A stretch of DNA of 64,000 bases from Acridotheres tristis (lineage: Eukaryota; Chordata; Aves; Passeriformes; Sturnidae), in assembly GCA_037013685.1 (NCBI GenBank), contig CM072885.1, forward strand, positions 71,883,285 to 71,947,284, read 5' to 3'. Under the pieces are notes generated by a model. The model ran no database searches. It was not told the DNA's origin and saw only the letters and a list, made by a program, of their open reading frames with translations. This document shows positions 50,231 through 64,000 of the stretch, piece after piece; position 1 is the stretch's first letter; the number at the start of each line of letters is the position of its first letter. The position numbers and the translations under genes were made by a program.

Positions 50231-53200
50231 CCCATGTAGCTGTGCATTTTATTTCTGCTGCATTTAAAGGGTTAAAAGCCCTTTCCAGGGCCGCACAGGC
50301 TGTGGGGTGGGGCAGTGCTCTGGGGGGCTGGGGTGCAGCAGTTCAGCTCAATCCATCCCCCAGGACATTCCTAAAGCTGCCACAGCACTGCAGTGGGGCT
50401 GGGTTTGCTTTTTGGGGTTCCTGGGGAAAGGTTTAGCAGCAGGGAGCTCCCCTTTGCCTGGCTGCTCTGTAATGGATGGTGCAGGTCTCTCTTTCCTATT
50501 TCAGGTTTCCTGGCTCACACAGCAGCACCCTGTAACAGCACAACATGCTGAATTTAGATGAGGGGCAGCCCAGGTTGGTTATTTATGTTTGGGAGTGGGT
50601 TCCTTTCCTTCAGCACAGCTTTCCCTCCCCAAAGGAGGGAGAAGGGACTGACACATCTCAAAATGAGCCCAATTAAATGTTGTCAAAACTAACAGCAACT
50701 CTGGTTTCACAGTCAGAATGCCCTAAATGAGAACTTCATCTAGTGTTAGGGTTACAGTGTGATTTCCAATGTCTGAACACAGCTATTCTGCAGAATGATA
50801 GAAAGTGTGATTAAATAGAAGACACTGCTAATGACTTTGTCAAACCCATATTATGGTTTGGCAAAATATTCCTTGTGACCTGTTATGAACATTTTTTTTC
50901 TGATTGCAACTGCTCTTTCAACCCTTAAAAATCAACACAGTACTTTGAAATATTTAAATGCAGATTTCCAGCAGCTGCAAATTTCTTTTGGTCCCATCTA
51001 GCTCGAGCAGAGTCCCATACCTCCAAATTAATTCCCAGGTTTGGTTGTACTAACAGAGCCCAGCATGGCTATGAATGACATTAATTTCTGCATCCCTTGG
51101 TGAGTGCAGGGAGAACAAAGATCATTGGGTAACATATTCCATAGCAGGACACATTCCATTGAAAAACTCCATCCATCACACAAAGTTGAATATAGGAACC
51201 AACGAAAAGGGGGCTATTGAGCTATTTAATTTCTCATTTTGTACTTAAGAGCCATATTTTTCCTTGTGAGTCAGCTGGTTTCTCCTGGGGCCAAAATTTA
51301 TACCTGAAAATGTGGCCTGGAATGGTACAGATAGGGGGGAAAAAAATATGCAAAATCTTCTAAGTAAGTATAAAAAAAAAAAAATAATAAAAAAAAGCTT
51401 TTCTAAGACCTCGTGGTGCTGCTGAGCACCAGAACTGTGCTGGTCAGGACCATGAGGTGCCCAGGAAGGACTGAGTTTGTTATAATTGTAATTAGAAACC
51501 CAAAGGACCTGATCCTGAAACCATTTTCTTAAACACTTTAATTAGCTAATCATTTGGATTTAATGTCTACATATATGACTGGTATCTATAATTTTGTACA
51601 CTTGAGAGATCCCATATTATTCCATTAATTAGTTACAAAACCACTGAGAAATAAAAATATAAATCACGACAAAATAGATGCAGAATCATGGCTATGCTCA
51701 AAAAAAGTATTGGTGCCACAGCAAATAGCCCCAGTTGAAAACCCAGCAGGTTTTCTTCTCTTTCAGAATAATTTAAGCATAAAAATTGGCCAAAACCAAC
51801 CAACCAACCAACCAACCAGCAGAAAGTTTCTGGTGTATAATTTGCTCATTTTGTGTGGTCTGATGCTTTGTTAATGCATAAACCAGATGATAAAGAGTCT
51901 TAGGTGACTGCTCTCTATCAGTGTGTCCCCAAGAAGAAACATGAATGATATTAAAATTGGTTTTTATTTTTAAAATTTGTTCAAACAAATTTGCATTGAG
52001 GAAAAACTCGAGTCACAGCAATGTTTCAGTGTCTGGTAATGTGTATTGTTACTATGCTCAATCATTTTAGTGGGTTTTGACCTTAGGACGTGTTAAAAAT
52101 GCAGAAACCATCTTGGCAGCTGGGCAGGTTTTCTGGTGAAAAATGCTCGACAGGTTACAAACCTGCAAATATTTGAATTTTTTTAGAGTCGTATTAGGAG
52201 TGTGGACACACTTTCAACCCAGATCAAATATGAACCTTGGTATACAAATCAGGTAAAGCACCAAGAAGTAGTCAGATGTCCCCTGGTATAATTTGATACA
52301 GTACCAAAAGAGATGATGTTTGATGCCAAAAAAATCAAGAAATATTTGAGATGTGGTTTATTTCAAAAGCTGTGAGAAATTCCAAGCCATGCCAGCTAAA
52401 TCCAATAAAAGGACAAGAGACCTTGGAGAATGTGATTTTATCATTTATTTTTCTAAATGCAACTTATTTGAGATATTATCAGTGAAAGCACGGTAACATT
52501 TAAAGGGAATTTGTGTTTCTGCTTAATATTTCTTGGCTAAGATATCTAGTACCAAAAAAAACATAGAATGAATGAAAAAAATCCAAGCTATAACGTGCTA
52601 TTTTCTGGATTTGTAAACATTTATCCCAAACCTCTATCTGTGCTCCTGAGTACAGTAAATCAGTCCTAGAATATTAGCTGCTGTATTAAATACAGAAATT
52701 ATTAATTTTGTAGGGTGGGAGTGTATGGTTGTCAGCAATACCAGCCCACAGAGCTCAGGGACTGTAACCCAGATGATTAATTCCCTTTTTTCAGAGTCTT
52801 GATCCTGAGATCAAATCTCTCCAGGACCTTGGTGCTGCTTTAGAAGTTGGTGCTGGTTCCTGTAGAAGTTCTGATTTGTAAGAAGAATATCTGAGATGTT
52901 TTGCAGCTCAGCTCCCCCTGAGGCTGCTCTCAGGACCAGTCTCCTCCAGGACCTGTGGCAGCTGCTCTGGACATTTATTGTGGTGGAATAATTCTGTGAA
53001 TCCAGCTGATAGCCAGCAGTTCAAAACTGCAGCACAGCTCTGAACCACAGCAAATGAAAGTATCAAACCTTCTGTCCTTTACTGAGCTTTGCATTGGTAA
53101 CTTGGTAAAGGAGTTCTGTCTTCAGGACTAAAAATGAGATTTTTTTTTTTTTTTTTTTTGCAGGCAATATTGTGTAGCTAATTTGAAAGCCAGCATTTAT

Positions 53201-55177
53201 TTTTATTGACATATGTGCTAGATAGATGAGTCCTGAACACATCAGGTTTTCCCAGCTAAATCCTATGACCAAAAAACATTTAAAAAAAAAGAAAACTTTT
53301 GCAATTAATCTCAAATGTGCCTTCATATGTAAATACAATGATGAGACCTGCCTAAATGAGAAAAATTTACATGTCTTCAAATTTGTTTGTTTTACATTTC
53401 TGAATGCAAATGATCACACATGTGAAGAATTATTTTAATTGGGATAAGCAATACCATTTCTTTTTGTTTAACTTCGTGCAACTTCCTTCATTTCCCATTA
53501 CAAGAAATAGAGATTTTTTTTTTTTTTTTCTCCTGAAATGGTTACAGCCCAGCCTTTTGGAAGTGAAGAACTGTTTCTCCAACAATGAGTTTTTCAGGTG
53601 TGAGAGCACGTGTGAAGGCTGCAGCAGCGTGTCTGTGTGCGAGGCTGACCAGAGCCTGCTCGGGAATTCTGGGCTGTGGGAAGGAGTGAGAGCAAAGTGG
53701 GAAGGCTCATGAGGAAACAAATGGGGAATGTGCAGGGGGAAGTGGGATAGGAAAACATCCAAACTCCTTTGTGGCCCAAGGAGAGGGGAGGAGATGCTGG
53801 GCAGTGTTTGGGACAGGGAATGCTGAGCTGCTCCATGGAAATGCTGACACAGCTCCTGCTGACTCACTTCTCATTGCTCATTTCTCATTTCTCATTTCTC
53901 ATTTCTCATTTCTCTGAGCCCATGGAGGCTGCTCCCCCCAGGCAGGGCCATTCCTGCCCTGCTTCACTGGGGCCTGAGAAATAGAAGAGGAGATGTCATC
54001 TCAAGCTGATTCTGTAAACACTGCTATCAGAAAAGACAATTTCAGCTATCATTAAAAGGCTCATTGTGCAACTGGACCCTTGGAACAAGAATGGCTTGTA
54101 GCTCAACCATTGTTAAAGGTTAATGTTCCTATCACTGCATTCCTTTTTCTAGTTCCCATAACCAGGCTGTAATGATAGATAAATATATGAGCTATTTCTT
54201 TGTGTTGGCAAAATCACAATTCAGAAAGACATAGTTTCCTAGGTTATTTTTAAACTAATATGCTGGTTTATAACTAGATGAATAAACCCGTCTTTTTTTA
54301 AGAGAAAAGGCTTTTAATGTTCTGCTGCTTTTGCAGAATGTGAGCATTTGTCAACGTTTTTGTCCATCAAAACAGAGTAACAGCTTTATGAAGTCAACTC
54401 ATGAACTGAAAAGGAAACTAATTAAAACAATAACATTAATTTGCTCTTGCCAAATGTTAACTGAACATGTACTTTCCACAATTATTTTTACTGTTGTACA
54501 ATAATTCGGATGTCTTTGTCATTGTTGTGTATTGTTATGTTCCTGTAAGTGCTGAGTGCTGATTCCAGAGCAGAATTTCTATTTTCTGTTACTGACTGAG
54601 CAGGAGAGTCTGCACATCTGTGTCCCAAGCTGTCCCCATTTCCACGCAAGGAGCAAAGTCGTGTCTTCTCTGTTCCCGTGAGTTTCTGTGCTGCTTGGCC
54701 AGTGCACCAGCAGTGCTTCCCATCCCTAAGGCACTCGGATCAAATGTTACAACGTCTACAAATCTCTGCAGATTGAGGTCTGAAAGTTTTCCTGTGGCAG
54801 GGGTAGAGCATCTTAGCCCAGGCCTTTACAAAAGTCGGGCCAGGGGAGGTTCAGTGTTCCCAGTTTGATCTGATTTAGAGGAGTTTCTGAACGTGGCCAG
54901 CATCGCTCTGCCCAAACATCTGCAGAGCTGCCCGCGACTGATGCAGCTCCTGCATCCTCCCCCCGTGATCTCCAGGCAATTTTTGGGCACAGCTGTGCTG
55001 TGCTCAGCACCTCTCCAAAGGGCTGAGTGTCACTGCTCCTGCTTACAGGTTTTCTGCTTCAGGGGAAAATGAGAGGAAGGAGCAGCCCAGCTGCAGCTGC
55101 CTCCTATTTTGGGAGTCAGTCTACTGGAACTGATTCTGTGCTAAAAGTGGTCCCAAATAATTTCTTTTTTCTTACAG
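50231..55177. other. Unique AT-rich noncoding sequence with small simple repeats
   Basis: Holds an A-rich tract (about 51371-51397), a (CCAA)6 microsatellite (51796-51818), T runs at 53140-53159 and 53514-53529 (the first followed by GCAG, an acceptor mimic) and a 7-bp array at 53866-53914. No gene recognised. Confidence 0.5.
53866..53914. repeat. (TCATTTC)n 7-bp tandem repeat, about 7 copies
   Basis: Consecutive TCATTTC units, the first imperfect (TCATTGC). Pyrimidine-rich on plus except for one A per unit. Confidence 0.95.
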
Positions 55178-55273
55178 GCAAAGAAAGCATTCTAGTAACT
55201 CTTTCCTGGTTCGTGGTGGTTTTGACTGGAATAATTCCCCGTGTAACAATGTCAAGGAGAATGCCTGTGAAAG
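55178..55273 (+). other. Possible 96-bp exon (splice-signal-flanked)
   Basis: A strong acceptor (TTTCTTTTTTCTTACAG) ends at 55177 and a near-consensus donor (AAAG/GTAAGT) begins at 55274. The enclosed 96 bases are a multiple of three and open in two of three frames. One frame is hydrophobic in the middle (Trp-Phe-Val-Val-Val-Leu-Thr-Gly-Ile-Ile). I recognise neither translation and cannot see partner exons. It could be a noncoding RNA exon, an alternative exon of a gene spanning this window, or chance. Confidence 0.18.
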
Positions 55274-57789
55274 GTAAGTTGATGAGAAATTTTGACAGCG
55301 TGGCTCCACAGCAGTGATCTGTCCTAGAGAACAGAAGCCGGGCTCCTGATGGTGTCAGAGGAGAGCTTGGATAATCAGGATATTCCTTGGAGTGTGGGTG
55401 AAATGTCCCCAAGCAAGGCATGGATGGGAAGCCCAGTTAAGGAAGTTCTTGAGGAAATTCTTGGTTTTTAACACAAGAGGAAATAATGAAGGTCCACCTG
55501 TAATTGCTTTCTGTATGTGAGTGATATAGCTGCCAGGATTGTTTAGGTAAGCTGTTAGATAATTTTTCTATTAAAAATTTAGACTTCATTAAAAAAAAAA
55601 AAAAATCAAACGACCCAAAATCCAGACAATAAACCCCCCAATAAAAGGCAATAAACGAGAAAGGCAAATGTGTATTAACCTTTCAGCAAAGAACAAATAC
55701 TGCTGGTGCATCTTCATGAAAGGTGAGCTGAAATTACCTCTAAAATTCTGGCCATGAGCTCTTAGGCTCCTGCTGTGCTGGCTCTGGGTGCAGAGAGGGG
55801 CTCATGGCCCGTTTGGAGCTCTGTCCTGGTTGCAGTGCTCACTCGGTGCAGGGTGCCCAGAGGAGCAGGCACTCCTGGCACCAGCTGACATTTCCCCGTG
55901 TCAGCACTGAAGTCACAGCTCTCAGATGTTTTTAGGTTGTGCTTTTCCTCCACGGACTGTTTTCAGCCTTGTGTGCAAGCCTTCTGCTGTGTCCATCAGA
56001 CACTTCAGAGAAAAGCAGCCCTGGTGAGTGAGGAGCAATAAATATGTTTGAGCACACAGAGTGATACACAGCTGTTATTTCCATTGCCGTGCCTTCTGCC
56101 TCTCTGTTAATGATGTTCTAGAGATTTGCATTTCCTGTTTTGTTACTGCATTACAGCTGAACAGACTGGCAGTATTACCTTAGTGCTGATGAAGCAGACA
56201 TGCCTTAAAAAACGAGATAAATGTGTCATATCTTTAGAGCAAGAGGAACACAAGGTGGGAACCTGCACTTTGAAAGTGCTTCAGTGACTACTGATTATAT
56301 GGAAAAATTCTCTTAGTTCTGCTTTTCTGGACAGGCAACATGAACTCAGCTCTTTGCAAGACCTGGAATCACAGCATCTCAAATTAGTGATTGTAAAATT
56401 AATATGGATTCAGGTAGTTTAGGTACATCTTCTTCAAAATCTAAGCAGCTCTGCAAACTTGAAGCAATGAAATAGGCCTGTAGGTTTTGGCCTCTGGTAA
56501 AAGGCTATAATAATACAAATAAATACATGAGTGTTTACACACAATATGCAAGTATTTGAAAGAAAGCAAAAAAATCAACAAAATGAAAAGAAATCTAGGA
56601 AAAGTTTTATTCAAGAGATCTCTTTAGAATGGGGGGAGCTGTAAAGTCATAGGCTCTGTTTACAAAAAAACGCTGTGTTCACTTAAGTAAAGTGATAAAT
56701 AATGTAACAGTTTGGTTGAGGACATAAAATGAAGAATTGGGAGGATTTGTTATGTACAATAACCCTGTTCTCTTAAGGCTCTTCCCTGCAGTTTTGCTAA
56801 ACATGTTTTTGAAGCCTACACAACTTCCAGATTTTATAAAACTTTGTGTTTTTACAATATAGCACAATGCAATTCAGTATAGTCCTCAATTTTTACAAAA
56901 TACAGCCCTGAATAGTGAGGCTCCCCAAGAGTCAGATTATTTTAGGTTTTGCTCATTTTTATTCAGCATAAAAATTAATCTAACCCAGAAGCATAGTTTT
57001 TATTAGAAACAGCAAAATTATAAAGAAGTTTTTGCTAACTTGAAAATTAGTAAGTGATTTGCTGCTTTTTGCTTTAGGTTTTTCAGCTCCCTTGTGACAT
57101 TGCTGCACAGTAAGTGAAATATCTTTTAAAGTGATAGATTTTTAACTTGGACTGGCAATAAGTTTAAATCTTCAGCATGGAAATACAAATGTTAAAATTT
57201 TCACAGAAAGAGAACAGCAGTGTTATGGATATTAAGAAAAGAGTGGGGTTTTTTTTCACTGTAAGTATTCTAATTAAATTTTTTTAAATCTCAGAATTAT
57301 TTCTAAAAAGGTTTTGGAATTAATTCTACTCCTCCTGAAAGCGCAGCGCTTTAAATAAAAGCAGTTTAATTAATCTATAAAAAGTAAAAAAAAAATCATG
57401 TACCAAAATTTGGACAGATACTTTAAAATGACTGCATCTGATCAGTCTATCCCATTAAAAACATGCAATATGGTTTGTAAGGAGAGATGAGCAAATTCAG
57501 GTGGATTTTTAAATTCACTTGTCACATTCCCTTATAAAAGGGGAAATTTGTTTTACAGAAAATAATTTTTATTTCATTGTATTAAAAAAATTTCATTGTA
57601 TATTAAAAAAATTCCTAATCCTCTTTAGCCCTTAGATATTACCAAGTATTAGATTAGTGAAATATATTTGAAGGTTGTGTTGTTTCACGGGAGCTCCCCT
57701 GCCCTCGGAGCTGTTGGGAACAATTTTCTGCAAGCTGAGAGTTTGACCAGGAAACTTCCACAGAAACAAAATCGTGTTTCCCTTCCCCT
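55274..57789. other. Unique AT-rich noncoding sequence
   Basis: Includes an A run (55591-55605) and a local duplication of TTTCATTGTATTAAAAAAA words at about 57572-57611. No gene recognised. Composition changes sharply to CpG-rich near 57790. Confidence 0.5.
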
Positions 57790-57940
57790 CTTCCCGCCCC
57801 GCGCTGAAACCAGCCCGGTGATAAAACCGCGTTTAAATCGTGGCAGGAACGGCCGGGCTCGGTTTCCTTCGTGTTTTCCCTTTTCCTTCCCTGCCCAGCC
57901 CGGAACGCGCAGCTCGGGAGGGGAATCGGCGGGGGGACAG

Positions 57941-61308
<3,368 letters not shown>

Positions 61309-61402
61309 TTTATTTGTTTATTTGTTTATTTGTTTATTTGTTTATTTGTTTATTTGTTTATTTGTTTATTTGTTTATTTGTTTATTTGTTTATTTGTTTA
61401 TT
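61309..61402. repeat. (TTTATTTG)12 octanucleotide microsatellite
   Basis: Nearly perfect eight-base units for about 94 bases, ending in TTCTTGCAG, an acceptor mimic. Translation gives a Leu/Phe/Val/Cys/Tyr repeat that resembles a membrane segment only by composition. Confidence 0.97.
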
Positions 61403-61590
61403 CTTGCAGGGCCTTTGCTCTCTGATGGGGACTCCTCCAGCCTCCACGGGAGAGCAGAGCATTCTCTTGGGTCTGAGCACAGACCTGGGCCACAAATTGC
61501 CTCCATTCCCCTGCCAAGAATTCCAAAATTGCTCCATTGCCTCCATGGCAGAGCCCCCAGCAGGGCTGGAAGCTGAAGGCACAAAGGCAG

Positions 61591-62150
61591 CTGGTCCCAG
61601 GGGCCACCAGCCTGTCCCCAGGGGCCATCAGCCTGTCCCCAGGAGCCATCAGCTGGTCCCAGGAGCCATCAGCTGGTCCCAGGAGCCACCAGCCTGTCCC
61701 AGGAGCCACCAGCCTGTCCCCAGGAGCCACCAGCCTGTCCCAGGAGCCACCAGCCTGTCCCCAGGAGCCATCAGCCTGTCCCCAGGAGCCACCAGCCTGT
61801 CCCCAGGGGCCACCAGCCTGTCCCCAGGAGCCACCAGCCTGTCCCCAGGAGCCACCAGCCTGTCCCCAGGAGCCACCAGCCTGTCCCCAGGATCCACCAG
61901 CCTGTCCCAGGAGCCATCAGCCTGTCCCCAGGAGCCACCAGCCTGTCCCAGGGGCCATCAGCCTGTCCCAGGAGCCACCAGCCTGTCCCAGGAGCCATCA
62001 GCCTGTCCCCAGGAGCCACCAGCCTGTCCCAGGAGCCATCAGCCTGTCCCCAGGAGCCACCAGCCTGTCCCCAGGAGCCACCAGCCTGTCCCCAGGGGCC
62101 ACCAGCCTGTCCCCAGGAGCCACCAGCCTGTCCCAGGAGCCACCAGCTGG
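61591..62150. repeat. 21-22-bp minisatellite, about 26 copies, Chi-like
   Basis: The unit contains GGAGCCACCAGCCTGTCCCC, with CC/CCC length slips (21 or 22 bp) and GGGGCC, CCATCAG and AGCTGG variants. On the minus strand every CCACCAGC reads GCTGGTGG, the bacterial Chi octamer. I count 19 exact copies. Open frames on both strands (Pro/Ser/Gln on plus, Gly/Trp on minus) are artefacts. Confidence 0.96.
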
Positions 62151-64000
62151 CCTTGCAGTTGCTGCAGGACAGGAGAGGGGCAGAGCAAATATTCACTGGG
62201 CTCACTCAGCTTGTCAGGGGTGTCAGGGGAATGGATTCGTTTATACCAGTGGGGACCTGACTGCCACAGACAGAGCTGGAGAATGCAGCACAGGTAAATC
62301 AGTGGGACAGAGCTGAGCTCCTGCAGCTGTGGGAGATGCATCTCGGATTTCCCCACTCTGGTGTTCTTAATATTCGAGCAGAGCTTTTCAATTATGGCGC
62401 ATTTTTCTTTTATTTTATTGCCGTCATGTAACTTTATTAGACTTTTTCTAAAATTAATTTCACCTCAATGGCTTTCACCTCGATAAATTACATCATAAAT
62501 GGACATGGGTGAAAGCTGGAATCTTCTGGCATTAGTCTAAAATAATGTTTAATGGTTTTACTTTGCACATGATAGTTACAGAATTTGATCACAAGCCCCT
62601 TGTGGAGAAACTCCACAAGGGAGTGGAGCACACTTTGCCATTGCTGGTGCCGAAGGATCCAAGGTGTTTATTTGCAGCCTTACCTGCAGAACAGTTTGGT
62701 ACAATTCAGACACAGAAGGGTTTGCTCAGGAAGCCTCAGGCTCTGGGAGAGCCCCAGGTGCCCTCAGCCCGTGTCTAACATCCAAAGGAAGGGCTGGTAC
62801 TTCTGCACGAGCAGCCAGGGCTTTAAAATCAGCAGGTAGAGAGGAAGAAGGGCTGCAAACATCTTGTATGTGCACGGGAGACAGAGAACACTTTGTTCAG
62901 CATCACCAGGCTCTGCTCTCCCCACTTGGATTCCTGTAAGGAACTCTCTGTGAGCTGGGGGAGAGAAGAGCTCTGAATCCCCTCACAGAAACCAGTGCTG
63001 CTTTAGAAAGAAACCTGCCATTCCCTTTGCATGTTTCTTGAATATTAATGCAGAGATATAAATCAATAGTTTCAGATAGTGTCTGCAAATCATCCTTCCC
63101 TCCAGCATTTTTTTTTGTTCATATTGTTATCAGTTTTTATGAGCATTGTGTATCTTGTGAATGCCAGCTAACCAGGGTGATATAAATCTTAGAGCTGTGA
63201 GAAATGAAAAGATACTTGCAAGCAATTATGCAATAACTGTATTAAAATAAAACAAATCGGGGCCAAAGTCTAGACATTTGCCTTTCAGTTATGTGATTAT
63301 TATCTCTGTCCTTCAGTTTCTCCATGGAGATGGTCAGCAAAGTGTCCCTGCAGAAGAGAAGATAAAAGGTCAGCAGCAGAGTGAGCCAAACAGTACATGT
63401 TAAACTGGTATTGTATAATTTGTCATTACTGAGTTCATGAAAAATGTAAAACCAAATTATGCATTATTTTAATTGATAAGCCATGTTTCACCAGTAACTC
63501 CCTCATTAATAATTCCGAGGAGTTGGGATCCAATACCTTTCAGAAAACAGCAAAATGAGGTGGTTTCCAGATAAACAAAAGTTGGCCAGTGATATGGAAG
63601 CTGAACAAGAACTCTGCTGCTCAGGATTCAAGACGAATTCCAGAACTGAATGGAGCAAAGGCCATGCAAGCCTGAGGTGTCCTTTGGGAGACACAGAGCA
63701 CAGTGGGTGTCCTTGCAGGGCAGTGCTGCTAGCCTTTCCTTTCTTCTGAGAATTCGACTCAGTGACTTGGATCAGGGGTTTTTCCTGAATTAAAGCACAA
63801 GTGAAGAGCACCTACAGCATAGGAAACTGGTCAAGAAATAATCTTTTGTAGAACTCAGAGTATGGTGTGACTTGGCAGCATATTCAGTTTGCAGTTACAG
63901 TGACAGACCTACAGCAACCACTGGGATTTGTCACAGAAGTGAGACTGGGAGAGCTTGATATAAATAGATTTTACAGCTATTAAGTGATATACTGGGATGT
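62151..64000. other. Unique noncoding sequence to the window end
   Basis: Mostly AT-rich. A 9-bp inverted repeat GCTTTCACC/GGTGAAAGC spans 62471-62516 around an AT-rich loop. Short frames of up to about 100 codons show no recognisable protein. Confidence 0.5.

Overview
This window looks like noncoding DNA from a bird, probably a songbird. The bird assignment rests on two old CR1 LINE fragments (about 3925-4325 and 43058-43645), on AT-leaning unique sequence with few interspersed repeats, and on many GC-rich minisatellites. The songbird part is inference from overall style. There is no prokaryotic or phage gene organisation. I found no protein-coding gene, tRNA, rRNA or CRISPR array that I can defend. 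The window could be intergenic or lie inside a very large intron.

The dominant content is tandem repeats, roughly 8.4 kb or 13% of the window. From left to right: a 23-bp array (2011-3250), a G/T low-complexity tract (7593-7806), a 26-bp triplet (10415-10492), a 52-bp array (14564-15120), a 43/49-bp array (23574-25020), and a purine/pyrimidine-rich cluster. That cluster holds (GGAGA)35 at 27251-27425, a 33-43-bp array at 27426-28012, a minisatellite with a nested TTTTCC expansion at 28945-29272, and a polypyrimidine tract at 30676-31014. Then come a 39-bp array (42111-42635) and a dense right-hand cluster: a 12-bp array (57941-58786), a 9-bp array (59032-60778), an 8-bp array (61309-61402) and a 22-bp array (61591-62150). 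Most unit lengths are not multiples of three and carry no stop codons, so the arrays create open frames of 150-700 codons on both strands. These are artefacts, not genes.

The right-hand cluster deserves most attention. An abrupt CpG-dense stretch starts near 57790, runs through the 12-bp array and its 3' flank to about 59031, and resumes at 60779-60890, so the 9-bp array sits inside a CpG-island-like domain. The two neighbouring arrays share the core hexamer GTGACA/TGTCAC in opposite orientations, and a perfect 7-bp-arm hairpin of that same core lies in the spacer where the orientation flips. Nothing here amounts to a demonstrated new system. The orphan CpG island with an inverted repeat pair is the best candidate for a functional or mechanistic surprise.

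Minor items are a retroviral-LTR-like CCAAT/TATA/AATAAA module near 50138-50204, two stretches flanked by good splice signals (22157-22201 and 55178-55273), a consensus CRE, and a GATA-containing double palindrome. All are low confidence. The remaining intervals are described as unique sequence in which I recognise nothing.
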